Shown: piece after piece, positions 43,769 to 54,797 of the stretch
Layout: each line of letters starts with the position of its first letter
How positions within the stretch are numbered: the first letter of the stretch is position 1
Assembly: GCA_963846165.1 (NCBI GenBank)
Contig: CAWJUU010000004.1
Coordinates: 28,171 to 92,170 of the forward strand
Source: WHSW01 sp963846165
GTDB taxonomy: Bacteria; Actinomycetota; Thermoleophilia; Solirubrobacterales; 70-9
Reading direction: 5' to 3'
Length of the DNA stretch: 64,000 nucleotides
Position numbers and translations under genes: made by a program
Notes under the pieces: generated by a model
Database searches by the model: none
Told to the model about the DNA's origin: nothing
Seen by the model: only the letters and a program-made list of their open reading frames with translations

Positions 43769-43772
<4 letters not shown>
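42242..43772 (+). CDS. hutH: Histidine ammonia-lyase (one frameshift)
   Basis: Deaminates histidine to urocanate, the first step of histidine degradation. The MIO prosthetic group arises from Ala141-Ser142-Gly143 in GSLGASGDLAPLAH. Substrate and fold blocks follow: GAKEGLALINGTDG, ALRPQPGQALSAANLRRLL, QDAYSIRCTPQVHGAARDT, SAIDNPMVLPDG and QEDHVSMGWGAARKL. A single-base shift between about 42770 and 42785 separates residues 1-175 from the rest; the total length (about 510 residues) is as expected, so an indel error is likely. It overlaps hutU by four bases (GTGA). Confidence 0.9.
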
Positions 43773-45443
<1,671 letters not shown>

Positions 45444-45445
<2 letters not shown>

Positions 45446-45540
45446 GGAGGAGCGAAGCGAAGCCGAGCCGCGCCGCCGTTGAGGCGCCTTGTTCGAGGAG
45501 GAGCGAAGCGAAGCCGAGCCGCGCCGCCGTTGAGGCGCCT
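45444..45540 (+). repeat. Two exact 46-bp direct repeats between hutU and hutF
   Basis: Copy 1 (45444-45489) and copy 2 (45495-45540) are identical over 46 bp, separated by TGTTC. Each starts GAGGAGGAGCGAAGCGAAG and ends GAGGCGCCT. A third related copy of 41 bp lies at 55976-56016. The first copy begins within the TGA stop codon of hutU. The whole insert is flanked by GTGA on both sides (45442-45445 and 45544-45547) and is 102 bp long, a multiple of three. In frame it would read as two blocks of RRSEAKPSRAAVEAP at the N-terminus of HutF. Confidence 0.85.
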
Positions 45541-45543
45541 GGT

Positions 45544-46877
45544 GTGAGTGCTTACTGGTGTGAGCTCGCGTGGCTCGGCGGCGACGCGGCCGCGAGCGGG
45601 GTGCTGGTCGAGCTCGACGGCGAGCGCATCGCCTCGGTCGAGGCCGGGGTCGCCGCGCCCCCGGCGGGCGCGACCCGGCTCGACGGGCTCACGCTACCCG
45701 GCTTCGCCAACGCTCATTCGCACGCCTTTCAACGGGCGCTGCGCGGCCGCGCCCAGCGCGGCGACGGCAGCTTCTGGAGCTGGCGCGAGGAGATGTACAC
45801 GCTCGCGGCGCGGCTCGATCCGCAGAGCTGCTTCGGCCTCGCCCGGGCGACCTTCGGCGAGATGGCGCTTGCCGGCATCACCGCGGTCGGAGAGTTTCAC
45901 TACCTCCACCACGGGCCCGGCGGCGAGCCCTACGCCGATCCGAACGAGATCGGCAGGGCGATGATCGAGGCGGCGCGCGAGGCCGGGATCCGGATCACCC
46001 TGCTCGACACCTGCTACCTGCAGGGCGGGATCGGCGAGCCGCTGAGCGACGTCCAGCGCCGCTTCGCCGACGCCGACGCCACCGCCTGGGCCGAGCGCGT
46101 CACGGCGCTCGCCGACGGCGACGGGGTCAGGATTGGTGCTGCGATCCACAGCGTCCGCGCGGTCGACCCTGCCTCGGCGGCGTCGGTCGCCGCCTGGGCC
46201 GCGGAGCAAGAACGCCCGCTTCACGCGCACGTCTCCGAGCAGCCGGCCGAGAACGTGGCCAGCCTCGATGCATACGGCCAGACACCGGTCGGCGTGCTCG
46301 AGCGTGCCGGGGCGCTCGCTCCCGGGTTCACCGCCGTGCACGCCACCCACCTCACCGGTGCGGACATCGCCTCACTGGGAGGCAGCGGCTCGCACTGCTG
46401 TCTTTGCCCGACCACCGAGCGCGACCTCGCCGATGGGGTCGGGCCCGCCCGGCGAGCTGGCCGACGCCGGCGCGACGCTCGCGCTCGGCTCCGACTCGCA
46501 CGCGCGTGATCGATCAGTTCGAGGAGGCGCGGGCGGTAGAGCTGGACGAGCGCCTGGCGACGGGGGAGCGGGGCCGCCACGGCGCCGCCGCGCTGCTGCG
46601 TGCCGCGAGCAGCGGCGGCCACGCGGCAATCGGTTGGGGCGAGGCCGGCGTGATCGCGCCCGGTGCGTTCGCCGACCTGGTCACGGTCGGCCTTGACGGG
46701 GTCCGGCTCGCCGGGACGACCGCCGAGTCGGCGCTCGAGGCGGCGGTGTTCGCGGCATCCGCCGCCGACGTCGAGCGGGTGATCTGCTCCGGTCGGGAGA
46801 TCGTCCGCGACGGCGTTCACGCTGAGTTCGACGTCGTCGCCGAGCTCCGAACCTCGATCGCACAGGTCCTCGGATGA
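45544..46877 (+). CDS. hutF: Formimidoylglutamate deiminase (two frameshifts)
   Basis: HutF hydrolyses N-formimidoyl-glutamate to N-formyl-glutamate and ammonia, the branch of the hut pathway found in Pseudomonas and many actinobacteria. It is an amidohydrolase-superfamily zinc enzyme: LTLPGFANAHSHAFQRALRG (metal HxH), TAVGEFHYLHHGPGG, RITLLDTCYLQGGIG, PLHAHVSEQPAENV, FTAVHATHLTGADIASLGGSG and LALGSDSHA. The frame shifts near 46440 and 46505 but each frame continues the family. I start it at GTG 45544; an in-frame GTG at 45442 would add 34 residues made only of the repeat. Confidence 0.88.
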
Positions 46878-48066
46878 CGGCGTCGGTGATCGACCGCATC
46901 GGGCTGCTGGTCACCAACGACCCGGCGCTCGGCGAGGGCGCGCTCGGCGTCGTCCGCGATGCGGCGCTGGTGATCGAGGAGGGTCGCGTGGCCGCGATCG
47001 AGCCCGCCGGCGCGGAGGCCGACGAGCGCTACGACGCCGCCGGGCGCTGCGTCATCCCCGGCTTCGTCGACAGCCACACGCATCTGATCTTCGCCGGCGA
47101 CCGAGCCGACGAGTTCGCGGCGCGGATGGCGGGCGCGCCGTATGAGGCCGGTGGGATCAGGGTGACGACCGAGGCGACCCGCGCGGCGTCGGACGACGAG
47201 CTGCTCGCCCTCGCCCGCTCGCGGCGCGCCGAGGCGCTCGCCGCCGGGATCACCCACCAGGAGATCAAGTCCGGATACGGGCTCACGGTCGATTCCGAGG
47301 CGCGCCTCTGCCGCCTCGCCGCCGAGCTCACCGACGACGTCACCTTCCTCGGCGCTCACCTGGTGCCGCCCGAGTACGAGGGCCGCGCCGACGAGTACGT
47401 CGAGCTCGTCTGCGGCGAGATGCTCGCCGCCTGTCGCGAGCACTCGCGCTGGATCGACGTCTTCTGCGAGCAGGGCGCCTTCGACGCCGAGCAGTCGCGG
47501 GCGGTGCTCGCCGCAGGGCGCAACGCCGGGCTCGGCGATGCGCGTGCACGGCAACCAGCTCGGCCCGGGACCCGGCGTGCAAATCGCGGTCGAGATGGGC
47601 GCCGCCTCGGTCGACCACTGCACCTATCTGGCCGACGACGACGTCGAGGCGCTCGCCGCGTCCGACACGGTCGCCACCTTTCTTCCGGCGACCGACTTCT
47701 CGACCCGCCAGCCGTATCCCGACGCGCGCCGGGTGATCGACGCCGGCGCCCGCGGTCGCGATCGCCACCAACACCAACCCCGGGTCGAGCTACACGACCT
47801 CGATGCCGTTTTGCATCGCGCTCGCGGTCCGCGAGCTCGGGATGACGATCGAGGAGGCTCTGCTCGCAGCAACGCTCGGCGGCGCCCATGCCCTGCGCCG
47901 CTCGGACGTCGGCGACCTGGCGCTCGGAGCTCGTGCCGACGCCGTGATTCTCGCTGCGCCGTCCTACACCCACCTGATCTACCGCCCGGGCGTGCCCCTC
48001 ACCCATGCCGTCTTCCGGGCGGGCGAGCTCGCGCTCGGCGCAGGAGACGGCGGCCAGGGGCGCTGA
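46874..48066 (+). CDS. hutI: Imidazolonepropionase (two frameshifts)
   Basis: Hydrolyses imidazolone-5-propionate to N-formimidoyl-glutamate. The zinc site is in VIPGFVDSHTHLIFAGDRADEFAARMAG. GGIRVTTEATRAASDDELLALA, EIKSGYGLTVDSEARLCRLA, VHGNQLGPGPGVQIAVEMGAASVDHCTYLADDD and ATNTNPGSSYTTSMPFCIALAVRELGMT follow. The frame changes near 47535 and 47750; the overall length (about 397 residues) fits. ATG 46874 overlaps the hutF stop by four bases. It is the last gene of the operon; hutG is not present in the window. Confidence 0.9.
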
Positions 48067-48086
48067 TGGGGCCAAGTTGGCCCATC
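48065..48086 (+). terminator. Inverted repeat overlapping the hutI stop
   Basis: GATGGGGCCAA (48065-48075) and TTGGCCCATC (48077-48086) pair over ten bases with one bulged G, around a single central G. It begins inside the hutI stop codon. It may terminate the hut operon, or act as an operator for the next gene. The 100 bp after it hold the palindrome CTGTACAG (48100-48107) and then the ribosome-binding site of the next gene. Confidence 0.45.
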
Positions 48087-48193
48087 CCGCGACCGCATTC
48101 TGTACAGCCCGGCCTTGACGTCCGGGAGAAGCCGGTGGAGGCTTGACGTGAAGACATCGGAGGGCAAGTCGACGAAAGAGATCGAGGTCCGAC

Positions 48194-50343
48194 ATGCCCG
48201 AGTGGATCGATAACGCAGCCCGTGACGGGATTACCCGCCGTGACTTCCTCGATGGCGTGGCAATCTCGGCGGCCGGGCTGGCAGCCGCGGCCGCTGCCCC
48301 CCACCTGACCGGCGCTGAGGCCGCCGAGCTGGCCCGCGCGAGGCGCTCGCTCCCGCCCGGCCACTACCCGCCGACCGACACCGGGCTGCTCGGGCACACC
48401 GACCAGGTGGTCAGGCGGACGATGCGGATCGACGGCCCCCCGAACCCCGATCACGTGCACAGCACCAGGGGCGGGCCGGGCATCAATCGCGACGTTCGCG
48501 ATACCGGCGAGGTCTACGACTGCGTGATCGTCGGCGCTGGCGCCAGCGGCCTGGCGGCGGCGAAGTTCTATCGCGACCGCTTCGGGCCGGAGGCGAGGAT
48601 CCTCGTCCTTGACCCTCTCGAGGACTTCGGCGGGCACTCGCACCGCAACGAGTTCCACATCCCGGGCTCGGGCAACGCCGATGTGATGATCCTCCGCAAC
48701 GGCGGGACGGTCAACCTCGACAGCATCGGCACCTGGGACGAGCCCTCGGGCGCGTTCCTCGACGTGCCCCCGAACCAGCCCGCTCTCGACCTGCTCGACT
48801 TCTGCGAGGTCGATCCGGACAACTTCCCGAGCACCAGCGGCCCCGGGATCCCGAGCTCGTTCGGGCTGCGATCGATGCTCCTCTTCCCGAGCGCCGACTG
48901 GGGCTCCAGACACACTCACCCAGAACAAGCTCAGCAGCGAGTCGTGGGAGACCTTCCTGGCACGCACACCGTATTCGCAGGCGGCGCGGGAGGCGATCAT
49001 CCGGATCCAGACCGACGCGACCACCGACTGGATCGAGCAGCAGCACGGGCCGATGAGCCCCGAGCGCAAGCTCAGCCTGCTCACCCGGATCACCCAGAAC
49101 CAGTACTTGATGCGCTATGTGGGCGCGCCCGCGGAGGCAATCATCCAGTACCAGCGCAACGGGCACGGCCTGCTCGGGGCCGGCGCGCAGGCGATCTCGG
49201 CGGCCGACGCTGGATGCTGGGCCAACCAGGATTCGACGGGGTGGTGCTGCCCGACCCGGTCGAGGTCGCCGACAACGGCTTCCCCGGGATCGGGCGGACG
49301 CCCCAGATGGGCTTCCAGACCGACACCGACCCGACCGTGCTGTGGCCGGATGGCAACAGCTCGCTGCTGAGGTTGCTGGTCAGCAAGCTGATCCCGGGCT
49401 CGTTTGCGGATCTCGACGGAGCGCCGCCGAACCAGGAGAACATCGTGCTGGCGCGTTGCGACTACTCGAAGCTCGATCGTAGGCAGAACGACGTCCGGAT
49501 CAGGTTGCGGAGCTTCGTCTTCAACGTCGATCCGGCCTCGCACCACAAGCACGACCACGGCCTCGCCAAGGTCGACTACCTCGACTGCGGTTCGGGCAAG
49601 GGTCGCAGGGTGCGCGGCAAGCACGTGATCATGGCGTGCTGGAACCGGGTCGCCGCTCACATCGTCGAGGGGCTTCCCAGGCGCCAGGTCGAGAACCTCT
49701 GCTACGCCCGCAAGGTCCCGCTGATCTACGGCCGCGCGGGCCTGCGCAACTGGCAGGCGTTTGCCGACGCGCGGATCTCGAGCGTCAGCCCCCGCGGGAA
49801 CAGCCTGTTCTGGGACACCACGAGCCTGCAGATGGGAGCCGTGTTCGGGTCGGTTTACGGGCCGACGCGAACACGCCCGATCAGCCGGCGACGCTGAGTT
49901 TCACCGTGGTGCCGACGGGCCACGACCGCACCCCTCAGCTCGCCGCCTACGAGGTCGGTCGCCAGAGGTTGTTGGAGATGAGCTTCCGCGACCTCGAGAG
50001 GGCGCTGATAGACGTGCTCGATCGAAGCCTGAACGCGTCGGGCGCCGACTTCGACCCCGCGCGCGACATCCATTCGCTGATGGTCAACAGGTGGAACTAC
50101 GGATACGCGCACGAGCTCACCTCGGTCTGGGATCCGTCTCTGTATGGGCCGTACGAGGAACAGCCGCATGTCAAGGGCCGAGCGCCGTTTCGTAACGTGG
50201 CGATCGCGAACAGCGACTCGCAGGGTTTCGCCTACACGCACAGCGCGATCACCGAGGGCCACCGCGCCGTGGAGGACCTGCCGGCGGCAGGATCTCCTCG
50301 GCGCACAAGCCGCGCTCGAGACGGGGCGACGAGCGCCGTCTAG
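48194..50343 (+). pseudogene. Tat-exported spermidine-dehydrogenase-like FAD protein, frameshifted
   Basis: A large flavoprotein resembling periplasmic spermidine dehydrogenase (SpdH). It starts with a twin-arginine signal ITRRDFLDGVAISAAGLAAAAAAP, then the FAD-binding motif VIVGAGASGLAAAKFYRDRFG and LDPLEDFGGHSHRNEF. Later, in shifted frames, come FLARTPYSQAAREAIIRIQTD, GQPGFDGVVLPDPVEVADNGFPGIGRTPQMGF, HVIMACWNRVAAHIVEGLP and FTVVPTGHDRTPQLAAYEVGRQRLLEM. The C-terminus has HSLMVNRWNYGYAHELTSVWDP. Frameshifts near 48915, 49205 and 49865 are probably sequence errors, since every frame continues the family. A GAGG ribosome-binding site precedes ATG 48194. Such enzymes oxidise spermidine to 1,3-diaminopropane and 4-aminobutanal, but this specificity is inferred. 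Confidence 0.75.
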
Positions 50344-50362
50344 GGCCTGGGCTCCCCGGGCC
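50344..50362 (+). terminator. Hairpin after the spermidine-dehydrogenase-like gene
   Basis: GGCCTGGG (50344-50351) pairs with CCCGGGCC (50355-50362) around CTC, eight pairs including one U-G wobble, directly after the stop. No U-run follows. It lies between two convergent genes. Confidence 0.45.
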
Positions 50363-50373
50363 GTCGAAGCTCG

Positions 50374-51186
50374 CTATCCGCCGCGCTTTCGTTGCTCGAG
50401 GTCCTCGTCGGTCTCGGGCCAGGCCCGGGACTCGAGCAGCCCGCCGTCGACGGGCAGGGCGACGGCGGTGATCGTGCGGGCCGCGGGAGAGGCGAGCCAG
50501 ACGACGGCGTCGGTTACCTCACCAGGCTCGATCAGTCGCTCGATCATCGTCATCCGCGCGAACGCGTCGAGGTCCTCGCCCGGCTCCGCGGCCTCATCGA
50601 GCGAGACGTCGAACATCGGCGTCCGGATCCAGCCGGGACAGACGGCGTTCACGTTCACGCCATCGAAGCGGAGCTCGTGGGCGAGGGTTCGCATCAGCCC
50701 GATGACGCCGTGCTTGGAGGCGTTGTAGGCACCGTAGCCAGAGGACGCGGTCAGCCCGCAGATCGACGAGACCAGGATCATCGACCCGCCGCCGGTCTCT
50801 CGAAGCTGCGGGATCGCCGCCTTCGCGGTCAGGAAGGCGCCGGTCAGGTTGACGTCGATCACCCGCCGCCAGGCGTCCGGATCGAGATCGGCGATGTGCT
50901 CGCCGCTGAGCAGGATGCCGGCGTTCGCGACCACGACGTCGGCCGGGCCGAGCGCCTCGCGCAGCCTGGCGGCGCCGGTGTCGACTGCGTCCCAGTCGCT
51001 GATGTCGGCGACTACTCCCTCGGCCTCGCCGCCGGCGCCCCGGATCTCCTCGACGATCTGGTCGAGCGCTTCGGCCTGCACGTCCCAGCATCCGACCCGA
51101 TCGCCGATCGAGGCGAACCGGCGCGCGTGCGACGCCCCCATGCCGCTGGCGGCGCCGGTGACCCAGACGGTGCGCGGTTCGCTCAT
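50374..51186 (-). CDS. Short-chain dehydrogenase/reductase
   Basis: A 270-residue classical SDR with TGAASGMGASHARRFA (residues 10-25), VVVANAGILLSGEHIADLDPDAW, SMILVSSICGLTASSGYGAYNASKHGVIGLMRTLA (catalytic Ser, Tyr, Lys) and the tail TITAVALPVDGGLLESRAW. ATG 51186 overlaps the stop of the decarboxylase-VOC gene by four bases, so it is the third gene of the oxidase operon. The substrate is unknown; it may reduce or oxidise an aldehyde or alcohol made by the two upstream enzymes. Confidence 0.9.
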   Translation of the reverse strand: MSEPRTVWVTGAASGMGASHARRFASIGDRVGCWDVQAEALDQIVEEIRGAGGEAEGVVADISDWDAVDTGAARLREALGPADVVVANAGILLSGEHIADLDPDAWRRVIDVNLTGAFLTAKAAIPQLRETGGGSMILVSSICGLTASSGYGAYNASKHGVIGLMRTLAHELRFDGVNVNAVCPGWIRTPMFDVSLDEAAEPGEDLDAFARMTMIERLIEPGEVTDAVVWLASPAARTITAVALPVDGGLLESRAWPETDEDLEQRKRGG

Positions 51187-53037
51187 CTCTGGATCAGCTC
51201 CACCGTCACCCCGTCGGGATCGCTCGCGTAGAAGCACCTGACGCCCTCCCAGGCACCGGGATCGGCGATCGTCACCGGCTCGCTGCGGACGCTGACCTCG
51301 GCATCGCGAAGGCGAGCGTAGGTCGCGTCGATGTCGGTCACCCGAAGTGAGATGTGGGTCGCCCCCGGATCGTTCGGATTGGGCGTGCTCGGTGTGCCAC
51401 GCGGACGCATATATTCGATCAGCTCGAGAACCTGTCCGTGGGGGAGCTCGAGGTCCGCCCAGCGCGCGGTGGCGTCGGTGACCCCGGTGATCTTGAGCTC
51501 GTCCGCTCCCAGCCCGTCTCCGCGCGCGCGCAGCGTCAGACCGAGCAGGTCGCGGTAGAAGGCGAGCGAACGGTCGAGATCGCCGCTCGTCACCGAGACA
51601 TGGTCGAGCCCGATCGCGCGCCAGTGCGCATCCTCGCCGGCAGAGGCGGTGTGGAGGCGCTCCGGGATCAGGTCGCGGGCGAAGACGTCGTCGATCGTCT
51701 CGTGGCGGCGGATCAGCTCCGCCGAGCTCGCCCGACACCAGGGCCGTCCCGGGCCGCGGGAGCGCGTTGAAGTTGCTTGCGCTCGCGTCCTGGTAGGCGC
51801 CAGTGTCGAGGAATGCGAGCACGTCGCCGACCTCGACCGGCGGCAGCTCGGCGTCGGCGACGATCACGTCGAGCGCGCAGGTGCGCCCGGTGACGTCGGC
51901 GATGACCGTCGCCGGCGCGACGGCGTCGGCCACCGCGACGCAGGTCCAGCGGTTGAACTCGAGGTTGACGTCGGCCAGGTAGGCGTCGGAGGAGTCCGTC
52001 TCGACCCAGGTCAGCGGCATCGGCTCAGACTGTCGCTTGACGTTGCCGACCGTCGCCAGATGGATGCCCGCATCGGCGTAAAGCCCGCGTCCGGGCTCGA
52101 TCTCGAGCTGGATCGCAGCGGCGGCGATCCCGAGCCGGTCGAGGCGGGCCACCAGACGAGAGCAGATCGCGTCGGCGTAGACGTCGATTGCCGGTGAGCG
52201 CGCCGGGGCATCGAGGCGTTGCGGCAGCCGGCGCCCGAACGGGTCCCGGGGTGCTGGGAAGCCGCCGCCGAGGTCGAGTTCGCGCGGGGCCCAGCCGCCC
52301 CACGCCGACCGCAGCCGCTCGAGGATCGTGGCGAGCGCGTCGATGCCGGCGCTCCAGAGCGCCGGGTCGGCGCTGTGACGCCCAAGGTGGAGCATCAGCC
52401 CGGCGACATCGAGGTTGGGGTCGCGAATCTCCGCCTCCGTGATCGCGAACAGGTCTTCGCTCGGAATCCCCGCCTTGTAGCGCTGAATCGCATCGCGGAT
52501 CGAGAGCCCGTCGGGCGACATCTCCGACGGCTCGTCCATGCCGACGAGGTCGGGGCGGCAGCGAAAGCGCACGTGGGCGCGGCTCCCGAGCCGGGCGGCA
52601 ACCGCGGCCGTCCGCTCGAGCTCGACCCGGCTGTCGAGCGTGATCCGCACCCCGGCATCGATCGCGCGCTCGAGCAGCGCCTCGTCCTTCATCGCGCCGT
52701 TGAGCGAGATCCGCTCCGGGTCGGTCCCGGTGCGCAGCGCCGCCTCGAGCTCATTCGGGCCGAAGACGTCGCAGCCCGTTCCCGCATCGGTGAGGATCCG
52801 GCGAAGCGCGAGCGCGGAGTTTGCCTTGATCGACGGCAGGAGCAGGAACCCGCCCGGCCAGCGAGCGGCGAACGCGTCGGCGAACCTCCGTGCGTTGCGG
52901 CGCAGCTGATCCTCCGAGACGACATAGAGCGGCGTGCCGAATCGCTGCGCCAGCTCCTCGGCAGCGCAGTCCTCGACGAACAGGGCTCGATCGCGAACCG
53001 AGAGGCAATCGTCGAGCCGGCCGACGTCGCCGCTCAC
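51183..53037 (-). CDS. PLP-dependent decarboxylase (LysA-like fold) fused to a VOC domain, one frameshift
   Basis: The N-terminal 440 residues form a type III PLP enzyme like diaminopimelate or ornithine-type decarboxylases: FGTPLYVVSEDQLRRNARRF, the PLP lysine in LLPSIKANSALALRRIL, DVFGPNELEAALRTG, GLMLHLGRHS, ELDLGGGFPAP, EIEPGRGLYADAGIHLATV and DTGAYQDASASNFNALPRPG. The usual CESGD motif reads CALDV. After a single-base shift near 51720 the frame continues ELIRRHETIDDVFARDLIPERL and, with no stop codon, runs into a VOC domain (GLDHVSVTSGDLDRSLAFYRDLLG, THISLRVTDIDATYARL, GVTVELIQR) with His, His and Glu ligands. The GTG start overlaps the upstream oxidase stop. The fusion is not one I know. 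Confidence 0.78.
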
Positions 53038-54137
53038 AGGGCTCCCCCGGTCGTCGCGGCGCTCAGCGCCTCGGCTTCGACGGCGTGCCGCGCCAGTCGC
53101 TCGCCGGTATCGGGAGCGAACTGGAATCCCTGGCCGTTGCAGGCGCTGCCGGCGATGATCCGGCCTCGACGCTCGATCACGAAGCGCTCCCCGGGGGCGT
53201 TCGTGTACATGCAGGTCTCGACCCAGCTCGGCCCGCCCGCGACGACGCGCGGGTAGCGGGCGCTCGCCCACTCGGTCACCCGGTCGATCGATTCCCGCTC
53301 TGCCTCACGCGCGCCGTCCTCCGGGTCGACGAGGGGACCGCGAGCGTGAAAGGCCGCCTTCAACCCGCGCTCGGGATCCCAGCAAGCGAACGGCTGATCG
53401 CGATCGAACTCCATCAGCGCGACCGGGCGCGCCGATCGATCGGCGAGGTGGAAGTAGGCCACCGATTGAAGCGAGACGCTCAGCGGCCGCTCGATCCCGG
53501 CCTTGGCGAGCAGCTCGCCGCTCCACGGGCCCGCGGCGACGATCGCCGCCGAACAGGACCACCGGCGACGATTGGTCTCGACCTCGATCGAGGCGCCGCG
53601 CTCGTCCAGCGACAGCACGCGCTCGCCCTCGAAAAGCTCGGCCCCGGCGGCTCGCGCCAGGCGAAGGAGGACGGCACGAGCGCCGTCGGCACGGACGATC
53701 CCGGCGTCGGGTTGGTAGAGCAACGGGCCCCGCTGTGGCGCTCGGACCGCGAAGCGCCTGGCCGCGTCCTCGGCGGACAACAGCTCGGCCTCGACGCCCG
53801 CCGCCCGCAGAGCGGAGATCTCGCGCTCGGCGAACTCGCCGTGAGTGAGCGCGCCGGTCGGCCACAGCAGGCGCACACCGCTCTCGGCTTCGATCTCGCG
53901 CCAGCGCGCGAGCGCCCGCAACGCCGCCTCGAGATAGGACTCGTCCGGGTAGGCCGCCGGAGCGAAGATCCGGGCGCTGCCCTTGCTCGAACCCCCGGCG
54001 ACCGAGAGCGACGAACGCTCGAGCAGCGCCACTTCCAGTCCCATCCGAGCAACCGCCAGGGTCGCGGCGGCGCCGACCACCCCGCCGCCGATCACGACGA
54101 CGTCGGCCTGCTGATCTTGTTGACGCCGTGGTTCCAA
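53034..54137 (-). CDS. Sarcosine-oxidase-like FAD-dependent amine oxidase
   Basis: A flavoprotein of the monomeric sarcosine oxidase / N-methyltryptophan oxidase group. The N-terminal FAD motif is DVVVIGGGVVGAAATLAVARMGLEVALLE. The GSSKGSARIF block fits the family, and ETCMYTNAPGERFVIERR near residue 309 contains the cysteine that binds FAD covalently in monomeric sarcosine oxidase, followed by GSACNGQGFQFAPDTGERLA. The likely substrates are N-methyl amines or amino acids. Two starts are possible: TTG 54137 (367 residues) or an upstream CTG; no ATG fits. Its promoter region contains the GTAC operator shared with the tetR gene. Confidence 0.85.
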   Translation of the reverse strand: MEPRRQQDQQADVVVIGGGVVGAAATLAVARMGLEVALLERSSLSVAGGSSKGSARIFAPAAYPDESYLEAALRALARWREIEAESGVRLLWPTGALTHGEFAEREISALRAAGVEAELLSAEDAARRFAVRAPQRGPLLYQPDAGIVRADGARAVLLRLARAAGAELFEGERVLSLDERGASIEVETNRRRWSCSAAIVAAGPWSGELLAKAGIERPLSVSLQSVAYFHLADRSARPVALMEFDRDQPFACWDPERGLKAAFHARGPLVDPEDGAREAERESIDRVTEWASARYPRVVAGGPSWVETCMYTNAPGERFVIERRGRIIAGSACNGQGFQFAPDTGERLARHAVEAEALSAATTGGAL

Positions 54138-54138
54138 A

Positions 54139-54169
54139 GGTGTACGCTCGTACAGTACAAATGTACACC
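54139..54169. promoter_or_regulatory. Symmetric TetR operator with four GTAC units
   Basis: Four GTAC tetramers lie at 54142-54145, 54150-54153, 54155-54158 and 54163-54166, with spacers of 4, 1 and 4 bases. The arrangement is exactly symmetric about base 54154. The outer flanks GGT and ACC extend the symmetry. The site covers the start codon of tetR and the promoter region of the divergent amine oxidase, as expected for an autoregulated TetR operator. Confidence 0.7.
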
Positions 54170-54781
54170 ACTTCTCCAGGTGCGGGCACCAAGCGCAAGC
54201 GCGACAGCGAGCGTCGCCTGCTGCTCCTCGACACGACCTTGAGGCTGATCGCAAGCGGCGGCACCGACGCCGTCAGCCATCGCGCCGTCGCCGAGCTCGC
54301 CGAGGTCCCGCTCGGGTCGACGACCTACTGGTTCGCCTCGCGCCAGGAGATGCTGCGCGAGGCGCTCGAGCACTTCGCGCGGGTCGAGATCGAGACCCTG
54401 GGCGAACGGCTCGCCGGAGTGCTCGGCAAGCGGCTCTCCCGCCGCCGGCTGGTCGACCAGTTCACCGCCCACCTGCTGGCTCAGCTCGGCGAAGCGCGCT
54501 GGCGAACCGCCGCCCAGTATGCGCTGCTGCAGGAGGCGACGCGTGAGCCCGAGCTCGAGCGGGCCTGCCGTGAGTGGACCGCCGCCTGGGAGGAGGCGCT
54601 GATCGAGGTCTTCACCTCGCTTCGCGCCCGCTCGCCGGAGCTCGAGGCGCGGATGTTCCTGGCGATGCTCGACGGCCTGCTCATCGGCGAGCTGGCGACG
54701 CCGAGCGACGACGTCGAGCACACCGTGATCCGGCCGGCTCTCGAGGCGTGGTTCTCGCGGGTCCCGACAACTGGCAACTAG
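54161..54781 (+). CDS. TetR-family transcriptional regulator
   Basis: A 206-residue TetR repressor. The N-terminal helix-turn-helix is RRLLLLDTTLRLIASGGTDAVSHRAVAELAEVPLGSTTYWFASRQEMLREALEHFARVE; the ligand domain is mainly helical with REPELERACREWTAAWEEAL and LDGLLIGELATPSDDVEH. ATG 54161 lies inside the proposed operator, so binding would block its own transcription. It is divergent from the oxidase operon and 16 bp before the PotD-like gene, with which it is probably cotranscribed. The ligand is likely an amine or its product. Confidence 0.92.
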   Translation: MYTTSPGAGTKRKRDSERRLLLLDTTLRLIASGGTDAVSHRAVAELAEVPLGSTTYWFASRQEMLREALEHFARVEIETLGERLAGVLGKRLSRRRLVDQFTAHLLAQLGEARWRTAAQYALLQEATREPELERACREWTAAWEEALIEVFTSLRARSPELEARMFLAMLDGLLIGELATPSDDVEHTVIRPALEAWFSRVPTTGN

Positions 54782-54797
54782 ACCGAAGGAGACACTC

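Noticed and set aside
50374..53271. A 965-codon open frame covering SDR, VOC region and decarboxylase
   Set aside because: The three genes only partly share a frame by chance; the VOC domain lies in a different frame and start/stop overlaps (GTGA, ATGA) separate the real genes.
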